Assembly (NCBI RefSeq): GCF_007289895.1
Contig: NZ_CP041660.1
Coordinates: 2,046,001 to 2,110,000, forward strand
Reading direction: 5' to 3'
DNA from: Catenovulum sediminis
GTDB taxonomy: Bacteria; Pseudomonadota; Gammaproteobacteria; Enterobacterales; Alteromonadaceae
Length of the DNA: 64,000 nt
The notes beneath the pieces are model-generated. The model was not told the origin of the DNA. It saw only the letters and a program-made list of their open reading frames with translations, and ran no database searches. The first letter of the stretch is position 1. Each line of letters starts with the position of its first letter. The translations under genes were made by a program, and so were the position numbers. Positions 48,256-57,385 of the stretch are shown one piece after another.

Positions 48256-50457
48256 ATGTATAAATATTTACGCCAAAAAATCTTAAGCTTGTTAGCAATT
48301 AGTATAATGAGTAGCCGTTTACTTGCTGACACAGTGGATATTCCGAACTTGTCTGCACAGCTTGTGGTTGATGGCCAATTAAATGAAGCTGTTTGGCAAA
48401 AAGCAGCAGCGTTTCGCCTTAATTATGTTACTTTTCCTTACGATAATATTGAACCTCCTGTGCAGACAACTGCTTTCGTATTTTACGATGCGCATTATTT
48501 ATACGTTGGTTTTAAAGCTGAAGATAATACACCTGAACGTATTCGCTCACATTTAAAAGATAGAGATATGGTTTGGAGCGATGATTTAGTGGGCTTCAAA
48601 TTAGATACCTATAACAATGCTAAATTTGCGTATCAATTTTTTATTAACCCAGATTCGGTGCAAATCGACTCATTAGCTAATGAGTTTGACAAAACCTCGG
48701 CAGATGACTGGAATGCAATTTGGAAAGCCAGTGCGCAGTTGACGCCTAATGGATATCAGGCCGAGTTTAAAATTCCTTTTGATCAACTCAGTTTTGTGGA
48801 TAGTACGCAACTGAAAAATTGGAAAATTGAGCTTATTCGACGCTACCCACGTAATCTGGATTACCATATTTCTAACGTTAAAAAAGACAAAAATCAAGAA
48901 TGTGAATTGTGTCAAATGCAAAATATTCGAGGTTTTACAAAGGCCACCACCGCGAGTCAATTATTAGTCACGCCTACTGTATCGCTAATCCGGCAGGAAC
49001 AACGAGAACATTGGCAAGCTGATAATTGGCAAACAGACGATAGCGTACAATTAGGTGCAGACATTAATTGGCAAATTAACTCGAATAGCAAATTAAACGC
49101 CACGATTAATCCAGATTTTTCGCAAGTAGAAGAAGACAGTGCTCAACTCGACGTAAATACGACTTACTCCTTGTATTATGATGAAAAAAGGAGGTTTTTT
49201 GTCGAAAATAGCGATCAGTTTGGCAGTTTATTTGATCTTTTACATACTCGGAATATTGCTCAGCCGGAGATCGGCGTCAAATTTGTAAACCGTAGTGAAA
49301 AGCATAGTTTTGCAACCTTGTTGACCAACGACGAATCAACTTTTGTACAAGTGCCTGACATTTTAAGCTCCCGTATTGTTGAGTATCAACATAAAAGTAC
49401 AAATGCAGCAGCTCGTTATCGATTTGATAGCAGTAAATATTTTAGTATTGGTGGTTTAGCAACGGTGCGTCAAAGTGATAACTATCACAATCATGTTGTG
49501 GCGCTTGATAGTAAATATAGCCTAACCGACAGCACTGCAATTGAAGGGCAAATTGTTTGGTCTGACACCGTGTATCCTGACAGTTTTAATCAAACAGATC
49601 CTAAAACGGGCAGTGCTTGGCAAGTAAAGCTTAATCATAACCAACGTAATTTCTGGTTTAATGCCGAATACCAGCAAATAGAACAGAATTTTCGAGCTGA
49701 TTTAGGCTTTGTAAGTAGTGTTAACCGGAAACATCAAAAAGTGCGTGCCGGCTATGTTGAGTATGACCAACAATCGGCCTGGAATCAGTTTGAATTTTGG
49801 TTAGGTGGTGAAAAGAAAAGTACGTTGGATAATCAACCCATAGAAGATAACGTTGAAATTCAATTTAATGTTAAAGGTCCGAAACAATCGCGTATTAGCA
49901 CTGGGGCCGGTATACAACACAAGGTAGGACGAGATTTACAGCAAGGTTTGTTTAATACCAATTTTGCCTTCTTTTATGGTGAAATGAACCTAACACCCAC
50001 TGTATTTAGTAGCGTCTTGTTATTACGTGCAAAAGCCGTTGATTATGCAAATAACAGGCAAGGTGATAAATTTCAAATCCAGCCTATTGTAAAGTGGAAC
50101 CTCAACAAACATTTAAATGTAGAAGTGATTCATACGTACGAAAATATGGACTCGGCAGGTGATGATTTATACTTGGTTAACTTATCTGATTTGCGTTTTA
50201 GTTATCAGTATAACCATAGTCATAAAAGTAGTTTGTCATTACTCTATAACAACATAAAACATAATCTGCAAAACTATCCCAATAGCGACCCGGCGAAGTA
50301 TCAAAAATTATCTGCAAAATTTGTTCATAGCTGGCGATTTGATGCTTTTACGGCTGCCTATTTGGGGTTATCGGTCAATATGATCAATAACGAGGTCCTA
50401 CAACAGCTAACAACACAACAAAAAGTGGCCTTTTTTAAAGTGAGTTACACTTTCTAA
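48256..50457 (+). CDS. CBM9-like / DUF5916 outer-membrane-type protein
   Basis: 733 residues: signal peptide (about 1-24), an N-terminal carbohydrate-binding family 9-like beta domain (about 28-215; VDGQLNEAVWQKAAAF, YDAHYLYVGFKAED) and a long C-terminal DUF5916 region with alternating amphipathic strands, ending in Phe (VSYTF), which suggests an outer-membrane beta barrel. A role in binding or taking up oligosaccharides is plausible from the binding domain and the flanking glycosidases, but the family is not characterised in detail. Confidence 0.78.
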   Translation: MYKYLRQKILSLLAISIMSSRLLADTVDIPNLSAQLVVDGQLNEAVWQKAAAFRLNYVTFPYDNIEPPVQTTAFVFYDAHYLYVGFKAEDNTPERIRSHLKDRDMVWSDDLVGFKLDTYNNAKFAYQFFINPDSVQIDSLANEFDKTSADDWNAIWKASAQLTPNGYQAEFKIPFDQLSFVDSTQLKNWKIELIRRYPRNLDYHISNVKKDKNQECELCQMQNIRGFTKATTASQLLVTPTVSLIRQEQREHWQADNWQTDDSVQLGADINWQINSNSKLNATINPDFSQVEEDSAQLDVNTTYSLYYDEKRRFFVENSDQFGSLFDLLHTRNIAQPEIGVKFVNRSEKHSFATLLTNDESTFVQVPDILSSRIVEYQHKSTNAAARYRFDSSKYFSIGGLATVRQSDNYHNHVVALDSKYSLTDSTAIEGQIVWSDTVYPDSFNQTDPKTGSAWQVKLNHNQRNFWFNAEYQQIEQNFRADLGFVSSVNRKHQKVRAGYVEYDQQSAWNQFEFWLGGEKKSTLDNQPIEDNVEIQFNVKGPKQSRISTGAGIQHKVGRDLQQGLFNTNFAFFYGEMNLTPTVFSSVLLLRAKAVDYANNRQGDKFQIQPIVKWNLNKHLNVEVIHTYENMDSAGDDLYLVNLSDLRFSYQYNHSHKSSLSLLYNNIKHNLQNYPNSDPAKYQKLSAKFVHSWRFDAFTAAYLGLSVNMINNEVLQQLTTQQKVAFFKVSYTF

Positions 50458-50626
50458 CAGATGAAGTTATGGTTAGTAAACGTTATCTTTTTTGTTTGGA
50501 GGGTTTGATGAAATGAACGAATTGTTTTGATACTAAAATCTACATTTCATTGATCTTTCGCGCAAGACCTACCTACTTTTGTTGTTTATTTGTTACTTTT
50601 GGTTATCTGATGTTTGCACTCTGGTA

Positions 50627-50640
50627 GGTAATCGTTTACC
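50627..50640. promoter_or_regulatory. LacI-family-type operator upstream of the GH53 gene
   Basis: GGTAATCGTTTACC (50627-50640) is palindromic apart from one symmetric pair and has the central CG flanked by GTAA/TTAC typical of LacI/GalR operators. It lies about 40 bases before the GH53 start. A weaker half-like site, GTAAACGTTATC, is at 50476-50487. No LacI-family gene is in the window. Nothing else clear is seen in the 221-base gap. Confidence 0.5.
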
Positions 50641-50678
50641 TTTGTTTTTCATGTCAAAAGGAAAAACTTAGGACGCTC

Positions 50679-52646
50679 ATGATGAATACACGATGCAACA
50701 AAATGATCGCATTGGTAATGACGACGTTGTTTGTCGCCTGTAGTGCTGATATATCCGTGACGGATACGGAAACCGAAAATAACTCGCCGGTAGAAATTGA
50801 CCCGCATGACTCTGGCCTTTATGTTCAGCCGATCGAAAACCTGAACTCAGATTTTATTAAAGGTGCCGATATTTCAACCCTTTTACAAGTGGAAGAGAGT
50901 GGGGGTGTTTTTTATGATGAAGACGGTAATCCAGCAGATGCTATTCAAGTGTTGGCTGAACACGGCGTCAATTGGGTACGTTTAAGGTTATGGAACGATC
51001 CATATGACGTATCTTGGATACAAGATGTAACTGGTTATGAAGTACAAGGTGCAACGGGTGCCGGGACAAACGATTTGCCACGTACCATTGAAATGGCTAA
51101 ACGCGCTAAAGCAGCCGGTCTGAATATATTATTAGATTTTCATTACAGTGACTTTTGGGCGCATCCGGGTCAACAGTATATGCCAGATGCTTGGGTTGGA
51201 TTGTCGCAACAGGAAGTTGAGCAGGCTTTATACGACTTTACCTACGACACGCTGATGGCAATGGAAAACGAAGATGTATTCCCGCAAATGGTTCAAATCG
51301 GTAATGAGATTAATTCTGGGTTAGTTGCTCCACAGGGCGACGGTTTAACTTCGCAAAATGCAATTGCGCTGTTAAAACAAGGCAGTCAAGCCGTTCGGGA
51401 TGCTCAAGCTGCGGTTGGAAAAAGCAGTAAAATCATGATTCATTTAGCCGATGGGGGCAATAATGGCACTTTTGTCTGGGCATTTGACGCTTTTACCCAA
51501 GCTAATCTGGATTATGACATCATTGGTCTGTCTTATTACCCATACTGGCACGGCACATTGGCCGAGTTGCAATTTAACCTGGACGATATCAGCGCAAAAT
51601 ACAAAAAAGAAGTGATAGTGGTAGAAACCGCGCACGGATTTACGGTAGAACAAGGCCCGGATGAAGGCGGTAATATCTTCAATTCAGATTCTGCATTAGC
51701 CGCTGGGTTTGCCGCAACAGTGCAAGGTCAGGCAACGGCAATGCGCGAAATTATGAACGTTGTCGCGCAAGTGCCTGCTGATTTGGGACGTGGTATTTTT
51801 TACTGGGAACCGGCATGGTTAGGTGTGCAAGGTGCTGGTTGGGTGACAGGTGCAAACAACGGCTGGGAAAATCAAGCGATGTTTGCTTATAACGGGCAAG
51901 TATTAGATTCAATGGATGTGTTTTGGAAAGTCAGTCAAGATACAAGCGTTGAGGCGCCTACATTAGTTTCTTTGTTAGAAGCGGATATTGAATTCGAGCA
52001 AGGCGATGATCTTGTATTACCGAATCAGGTATTCACTTTATATAGTGACGACTCTTATCGGCATGTCAATGTATCGTGGAGTAATGCCAGCAGTATTTCA
52101 ACCAACACTGCGGGTGAATTTGATTTGGTGGGGTCGACAATCGAGCGTGGTGAACCCGTGACCGCAAAAGTAACTGTGACCGAAAAAGTGGTCGATGAAA
52201 ACCAAAGTATACTGCAGAATTTTGATTTTGAATCCGGTCAGTTAGAACCATGGGTTATTAGTGCGGGAACTGCGGGACTCGCTTTAGCAGATAAAGCGGC
52301 AGATGCTTACAGTGGTCAATATGCGCTGCATTTTTGGAGTACAAGCGCACAAAGTCAAAGTGCAAAGCAAATTCAAACGAATGTTCCCAATGGGCGGTAC
52401 AAAATATCGGCTTGGATTATGGGGGAAAGCAGTGCGCAAAGCGCTTCGAAATTGACTGCAACAAGCGGTAATACGACCATGGATTCTGATATTGTATTTG
52501 CCGGCTGGGCAAATTGGGTGCAAGTAGAACTGGAACTTGAGGTTATAAACAACCAATTGTCAGTTACTGTCGATATCGAGGAAGCCGTGGATTCATGGGG
52601 CAATATAGACAATATTCAAGCTGAGCTTATAAGCCCAGCGGGTTAA
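50679..52646 (+). CDS. Arabinogalactan endo-beta-1,4-galactanase (GH53) with accessory domains
   Basis: Lipoprotein glycosidase cutting beta-1,4-galactan. The lipobox LFVAC places the anchor at Cys21. The GH53 barrel (about 57-425) has the acid E210 (VQIGNEIN) and nucleophile E316 (VVETAHG), and the RLRLWNDP and LLDFHYSDFWAHPGQQ blocks typical of the family. It is followed by a bacterial Ig-like linker domain (about 430-505) and a C-terminal beta-sandwich (about 510-652; FDFESGQLEPW...), probably a carbohydrate-binding module such as CBM61, which is known to accompany GH53. A putative LacI-type operator precedes it. Confidence 0.88.
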   Translation: MMNTRCNKMIALVMTTLFVACSADISVTDTETENNSPVEIDPHDSGLYVQPIENLNSDFIKGADISTLLQVEESGGVFYDEDGNPADAIQVLAEHGVNWVRLRLWNDPYDVSWIQDVTGYEVQGATGAGTNDLPRTIEMAKRAKAAGLNILLDFHYSDFWAHPGQQYMPDAWVGLSQQEVEQALYDFTYDTLMAMENEDVFPQMVQIGNEINSGLVAPQGDGLTSQNAIALLKQGSQAVRDAQAAVGKSSKIMIHLADGGNNGTFVWAFDAFTQANLDYDIIGLSYYPYWHGTLAELQFNLDDISAKYKKEVIVVETAHGFTVEQGPDEGGNIFNSDSALAAGFAATVQGQATAMREIMNVVAQVPADLGRGIFYWEPAWLGVQGAGWVTGANNGWENQAMFAYNGQVLDSMDVFWKVSQDTSVEAPTLVSLLEADIEFEQGDDLVLPNQVFTLYSDDSYRHVNVSWSNASSISTNTAGEFDLVGSTIERGEPVTAKVTVTEKVVDENQSILQNFDFESGQLEPWVISAGTAGLALADKAADAYSGQYALHFWSTSAQSQSAKQIQTNVPNGRYKISAWIMGESSAQSASKLTATSGNTTMDSDIVFAGWANWVQVELELEVINNQLSVTVDIEEAVDSWGNIDNIQAELISPAG

Positions 52647-52760
52647 AGAATATTGAGCAGTTTCGAGAAAAATAATTCGCGTAATGTAACTGATGCTTAA
52701 CCACTCTTAAGGTATTTATAGAAGAATAAATTAATCTGCAAATACCTTTTGAGGTTTTAT

Positions 52761-54818
52761 ATGCGAATTTTTACCCTACTTGCGAGCTGTTTATGCATAG
52801 TGTTTATGACAGCTTGCTCTAATCCAGAACAATTAAAAAAGCCTGAATTAACGGTAATCGATAGGGCGAACACACCATTAAGTGTGAGCTCGCCAGATAA
52901 TAAAATAGCCGTTTTATTCTCAATCACAGAGTCGAGTGAGTTTAGATATCAAGTTCAACACCAGCAACAAGTAATTGTTAAAAAATCACAATTGGGTTTT
53001 GAGTTTTTGCAGCAACCAGCGTTAACTCAGTTTGAAGTGATAGCCAGCCAACAGGTTTCTTACAACAATAGCTGGCAGGCCGTTTGGGGTGAACGTAAAA
53101 ACATTGTCGAACATTACAACGAACTATTGATATCCCTCAAAGATAAACACAGTTTACGACTGCTAAATTTACGTGTGCGGGTTTTTAATGATGGCATTGG
53201 TTTTAGATATGAATTTCCGCAACAAACAGCGATGCAAGCGTTTGTAATTACCGATGAAAAAACGGAATTTAATATTGCTCAGGATATGCAAAGCTGGTGG
53301 ATTGAAGCCGATTACAACAGTTATGAAAAAACTTATCAGTCGAGCCAATTACAACAGTTAAAACATGTACAGACGCCGCTAACGATGCGCGCTAAATCGG
53401 GACTGCATTTAAGCATTCACGAAGCTGCGCTCACTGATTATGCCAGTATGTCACTGCTGCGCAAGCAAGGCACTTTGCTCGAGGCTGAACTCGCACCTTG
53501 GGCTGATGGGACAAAAGTGAAGGCTAAAGTGCCGTTCAATACTCCGTGGCGCACCATTCAAATTGCAGAAAACGCATCACAATTGGTTGAATCAGACTTA
53601 ATTGTTAATCTAAACGAACCGAACAAGTTGCCGGATAGCAGTTGGATTAAACCAATGAAGTTTATTGGTATCTGGTGGGAAATTCATTTAGGAGTGCATA
53701 CTTGGCAGGAAGGGCCAAGGCACGGTGCGACGACAGCGCGCGCGATGGCATACATAGATTTTGCCGCACAAAATAATATTCAAGCAGTGTTATTTGAAGG
53801 CTGGAATAAAGGTTGGGAAAAATGGGGGACACGCGAAGCCTATGTTGTGCCAACGGATGATTTTGATTTACAAAAAGTGGCCAATTACGCTCGAGAAAAA
53901 AATATTGTCATCGTCGGTCACAATGAAACTGGAGGAAATATTGCAGCGTATGAACAACACGTCGAAGAAATATTTTCACTTTACAATGAGCTGGGGATCA
54001 ATGTTGTAAAAACGGGTTACGTGGCAGAGCAAGGGTTTGCTAATGGGGAAAATCATCATGGCCAATTTGCGGTAAGGCACTATCGTAAAATTGTTGAGCT
54101 AGCTGCTAAATACAACATTATGCTAAATGTGCATGAACCAGTGAAAGCAACCGGTATCCGCCGTACGTATCCAAATATGATGACGCGTGAGGGCGCTCGA
54201 GGCGGTGAATGGAACGCATGGAGTGAAGGGAATTCGGCTGACTACAGCATGATTTTACCCTTCACGCGTTTGCTTGCAGGCCCAATGGACTATACACCGG
54301 GGATCTTTGATATAGATTTTAGCAATTTTTCAGGACAGCGTTATGACTGGTCAGGAAACCCTCAAAATGCGGATTACCGGGTGCGTACAACTTTGGCGCG
54401 CCAGTTAGCAAATATGCTCGTGTTGTACAGTCCAATACAAATGGCTGCTGATGTTATTGAAAATTATCGGGCGCATCCAGCTTTTGATTTTATCCGCCAA
54501 TTGGACGTTGATTTTGACGACTCGCAAGTGCTGGCGGCAGAGGTAGGTGAATATATATACATCGCGCGTCGTAGTGGTAAAACTTGGTTTATCGGTTTAG
54601 CGACTAATACACAGTCGCGTACAGCACAGCTCTCACTTGATTTCCTTAAGGCAAACAAACGCTATGATGCTCAATTATTTACCGATGCAGCTGATGCTCA
54701 TTGGCAGACCAATCCCGAGCAATTTGAGATACAACGCCGAGAAGTTACGGTAAACGACGTATTGGAAGTAAAGTTAGCGGCGGGTGGTGGCGCAGCCATT
54801 ATTCTGCAAGAGAAATAA
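52761..54818 (+). CDS. GH97 alpha-glucosidase, inverting subfamily, lipoprotein
   Basis: SusB-like exo-glycosidase releasing glucose from alpha-glucans. ATG at 52761 is chosen because GAGG lies six bases before it, and it gives a lipobox FMTAC with Cys19 (685 residues). The residues E389 (HNET), E459 (NVHEP) and E483 (GGEWNAW) have nearly the same spacing as E439, E508 and E532 of Bacteroides SusB, so it should be an inverting alpha-glucosidase rather than a retaining alpha-galactosidase. It probably works with the GH13 protein upstream. Confidence 0.86.
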   Translation: MRIFTLLASCLCIVFMTACSNPEQLKKPELTVIDRANTPLSVSSPDNKIAVLFSITESSEFRYQVQHQQQVIVKKSQLGFEFLQQPALTQFEVIASQQVSYNNSWQAVWGERKNIVEHYNELLISLKDKHSLRLLNLRVRVFNDGIGFRYEFPQQTAMQAFVITDEKTEFNIAQDMQSWWIEADYNSYEKTYQSSQLQQLKHVQTPLTMRAKSGLHLSIHEAALTDYASMSLLRKQGTLLEAELAPWADGTKVKAKVPFNTPWRTIQIAENASQLVESDLIVNLNEPNKLPDSSWIKPMKFIGIWWEIHLGVHTWQEGPRHGATTARAMAYIDFAAQNNIQAVLFEGWNKGWEKWGTREAYVVPTDDFDLQKVANYAREKNIVIVGHNETGGNIAAYEQHVEEIFSLYNELGINVVKTGYVAEQGFANGENHHGQFAVRHYRKIVELAAKYNIMLNVHEPVKATGIRRTYPNMMTREGARGGEWNAWSEGNSADYSMILPFTRLLAGPMDYTPGIFDIDFSNFSGQRYDWSGNPQNADYRVRTTLARQLANMLVLYSPIQMAADVIENYRAHPAFDFIRQLDVDFDDSQVLAAEVGEYIYIARRSGKTWFIGLATNTQSRTAQLSLDFLKANKRYDAQLFTDAADAHWQTNPEQFEIQRREVTVNDVLEVKLAAGGGAAIILQEK

Positions 54819-54835
54819 GAGAAATAAGAGAAATA
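54809..54835. repeat. Three 9-bp tandem repeats across the GH97 stop codon
   Basis: AGAGAAATA occurs three times head to tail at 54809-54835. Each unit, with the next base, places a TAA in frame, so the GH97 gene has three successive in-frame stops. Addition or loss of units would not change the protein. Confidence 0.75.
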
Positions 54836-54854
54836 AAGCAAATAGTTCTATATG

Positions 54855-54886
54855 GCTGTACTGTGCTGTTTACAGTACAGCTTTTT
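54855..54886 (+). terminator. Intrinsic terminator after the GH97 gene
   Basis: Perfect 10-bp stem GCTGTACTGT (54855-54864) and ACAGTACAGC (54872-54881), 7-nt loop, then five T. A further ACAGTACAG copy follows at once. It separates the glycosidase block from hslO on the other strand. Confidence 0.75.
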
Positions 54887-54915
54887 ACAGTACAGTCATT
54901 GACCTCACAACAAAA

Positions 54916-55785
54916 TTAGTGCTGCGGTTTGTCCAGCAGTTCAGCTAAATTATGTTCGTCAAATTTATAGTCTGTTAAACAGTATTCACACTTAACCGCA
55001 ATATGACCCTCTTCCTGCAAAATTTGCTGTAGCTCAGATTTTTCGATGCTGGCTAGAGCATTCAAACTCTTCTCTTGCGAGCAGGTACACTTAAAGGTGA
55101 CAGTGGACGGCTCGAATAACTTCACGTCTTCTTGATGGTACAATCGATACAAAATATCTTGTGCATCCAGTGTAAAAAGCTCTTCTTGCTTAATCGTTTG
55201 GGTTAATTGCGCTAAATGATCTAAGCCTACTTCTATATCATCAGAGTGGCCCGGTAAAACTTGTAAAAACATACCCGCTGCTTTTTGTTGATTCGCATCT
55301 GCGAACAGCCAAATATGGGTATCCAACTGTTCCGACTGGCGGAAATAATCTTCTAAGCAGGCGCTTAATGTTTCTTTTTCCAGTGCCACTACCCCTTGAT
55401 AGCGCTCACCCTTAATTGGCGTTATGGTAATTACCATATAGCCTTTGTCGCCGATGATGTCTTTTAACGCAGCAGATGCAGGCTCTGCTGTATAACGCGC
55501 CACGCCTCTAAGCGCTTGTTTGTTAGTGCCGTTTATCGCGACATAAGATACAGGACCATTGCCTTGAATTTGTACTGCAATATCACCTTCAAATTTGAGT
55601 GTCGCTGTGAGTAAAGAGGTGGCTGCGAAAAGTTCACCAATAATATGGGCAATCGGCTCAGGATAATTGTGGTTTTTTAGCATGCTGCGATAGCTTTCCT
55701 GCAATTGCACCAGCTCTCCACGCACATTCAGTTGATCAAAAATATATCGATTAAGTTGGTCGAGGCTTGTCATAATTTTACTCAT
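54916..55785 (-). CDS. hslO: Redox-regulated chaperone Hsp33
   Basis: Holdase activated by oxidation of a zinc-bound cysteine cluster. The 289 residues show the N-terminal fold ([27 protein letters not shown]) and, at the C terminus, the CxC (FKCTCSQE) and CxxC (CEYC) pairs that hold zinc. It overlaps hslR by eight bases on the same strand. Confidence 0.95.
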   Translation of the reverse strand: MSKIMTSLDQLNRYIFDQLNVRGELVQLQESYRSMLKNHNYPEPIAHIIGELFAATSLLTATLKFEGDIAVQIQGNGPVSYVAINGTNKQALRGVARYTAEPASAALKDIIGDKGYMVITITPIKGERYQGVVALEKETLSACLEDYFRQSEQLDTHIWLFADANQQKAAGMFLQVLPGHSDDIEVGLDHLAQLTQTIKQEELFTLDAQDILYRLYHQEDVKLFEPSTVTFKCTCSQEKSLNALASIEKSELQQILQEEGHIAVKCEYCLTDYKFDEHNLAELLDKPQH

Positions 55786-56194
55786 TAAAATGTTTAACTT
55801 GAATTAATTGGCGCCTTTGTTTTTTATCAGGCTTAGTGTCTGGTTTAGGGTTTAACGAATGCTGAAGTTTGCGCATTTCGGCCAGTTCAGTGCGTTTTTT
55901 AATACTTTCGGCTGTTTCTTGATATAAAGCTTGCGCTAACGGCGCGCTTAACCTTTGCTCAGCTAAACCCAGAATATTGATTTGTTTTTCATCAAATCCC
56001 TGTTGGATGGTTAGTTTTGCACCCACTTCGAGATTGCGACTGGGTTTGCATCTTTGCCCGTTATATTTTACCTTTCCACTTTCAATTGCACCGCGGGCAA
56101 GCACTCGGGTTTTAAAAAAACGAGCGGCCCATAGCCATTTATCGATACGGACCGAGGTAACTTCGTTTTTGCGTTGGGAACTTTTTGCATTCAT
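55778..56194 (-). CDS. hslR: Heat shock protein 15 (S4-domain ribosome-associated protein)
   Basis: RNA-binding protein that rescues stalled 50S subunits carrying nascent chains. The 138 residues contain the S4 domain [28 protein letters not shown] followed by a basic tail (PDKKQRRQL). It is the first gene of the hslR-hslO pair, divergent from gspC. Confidence 0.93.
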   Translation of the reverse strand: MNAKSSQRKNEVTSVRIDKWLWAARFFKTRVLARGAIESGKVKYNGQRCKPSRNLEVGAKLTIQQGFDEKQINILGLAEQRLSAPLAQALYQETAESIKKRTELAEMRKLQHSLNPKPDTKPDKKQRRQLIQVKHFNE

Positions 56195-56477
56195 TGACTC
56201 ACTAAACTCCAGTCAATCAGGTAGTTGTGACGAAACCATGCGCGGCTAACGCGAACAAAGCGCTATTGTACACGCAAATTATGTACTTCTGCGAGCCTTG
56301 ACACAGAGACAAAAATGACAAATTTGCAGATTTGTAAAAAAGATTCGTTAAAATGGCGGTAAATCGGGTTGCAAAATGACTAAAAACGTAACATTCTGTT
56401 GCGATAATAAAGGGCTACATTGCCTAATTTATGGCACTGACGCCTATTTCAAGAATTTATAAGACTGGTTTAATATT

Positions 56478-57383
56478 TTGCAAGACAAAATTCATCAAGG
56501 TTTAGAGTTAGCTAAAAAGCTTCCGCAACAAAGTTTAAGTCGAGCTTTGCAAGTTCTATTGGTTATTTACATTGCTTGGTTATGTGCTGATTTAACGTGG
56601 AAGTTTTTCCCCGTGCCCAAGCCTGCAACGTTAAATATTCAATCAACTTCTACCGCTTCTCAATCAACTGTAGTTGCTGATATTCGACGAATTACCAATT
56701 TAAATCTTTTTGGTGATTATAACGCGGCACCGGTTATTCAGCGCCAAGTTGAAGAAGCACCACAAACAACACTGAATTTAAAATTGACGGGCGTTGTGCC
56801 AAGCTCTGCGCCCGAGTTAGCAGCTGCGATCATCGAAAAATCAGGTTCACAAGATGTCTATTCAATTAATGAAAAGATTGATGGTACACGCGCTGTGATC
56901 CGTGAAATCTACGCTGATCGTGTGATACTAGAGCAATCTGGGCGTCGCGAAACTTTAATGCTGGAAGGGCAAGATTACAGTGCGCTAGCTGCGCCTGAAA
57001 CAGAGTCTGTTGGCTTTGATGCACCACAAATCATAGAAGAAACAGAGCAGGCTGCTATCACAGGGGAAGCTAAAGAAGCGATTGAAGAGCTAAGAGAAGA
57101 AGCATTTAGCGATCCGGGTAAATTAGTGGATTATTTAAAAGTATCTCCAGTTAGACGCGAAGGTGAACTGGTTGGGTACCGCTTATATCCGGGTAAAGAT
57201 CCTCAATTATTTCAATCTGTAGGTTTAAATGCAGGTGATATTGCTATTGAAATTAACGGTTATGATTTAACCAATTTGTCACAGGCAATGCAGGCAATGG
57301 CACAACTTAAAGATGCAGAAGAAGCCAGTATTATGGTTGAGCGTGACGGCTCTATTCGTCAAATCTATATTTCGTTGTATTAA
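56478..57383 (+). CDS. gspC: Type II secretion system protein GspC
   Basis: Inner-membrane clamp that links the T2SS assembly platform to the secretin. The 301 residues show a cytoplasmic N terminus, one membrane helix (about 22-42), the periplasmic HR domain (NLFGDYNAAP...LNLKLTGVVPS) and a C-terminal PDZ domain (about 215-300). The start is TTG at 56478; no ATG or GTG lies close by. First gene of the gsp operon. The 283-base gap to hslR contains TTGACA at 56298-56303 but no convincing -10 for it. Confidence 0.92.
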   Translation: MQDKIHQGLELAKKLPQQSLSRALQVLLVIYIAWLCADLTWKFFPVPKPATLNIQSTSTASQSTVVADIRRITNLNLFGDYNAAPVIQRQVEEAPQTTLNLKLTGVVPSSAPELAAAIIEKSGSQDVYSINEKIDGTRAVIREIYADRVILEQSGRRETLMLEGQDYSALAAPETESVGFDAPQIIEETEQAAITGEAKEAIEELREEAFSDPGKLVDYLKVSPVRREGELVGYRLYPGKDPQLFQSVGLNAGDIAIEINGYDLTNLSQAMQAMAQLKDAEEASIMVERDGSIRQIYISLY

Positions 57384-57385
57384 AA

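Noticed and set aside
52709-52748. Inverted repeat AAGGTATTT/AAATACCTT before the GH97 gene as a terminator
   Set aside because: Weak AT-rich stem with a 22-base loop and only a short T run merging into the ribosome site.
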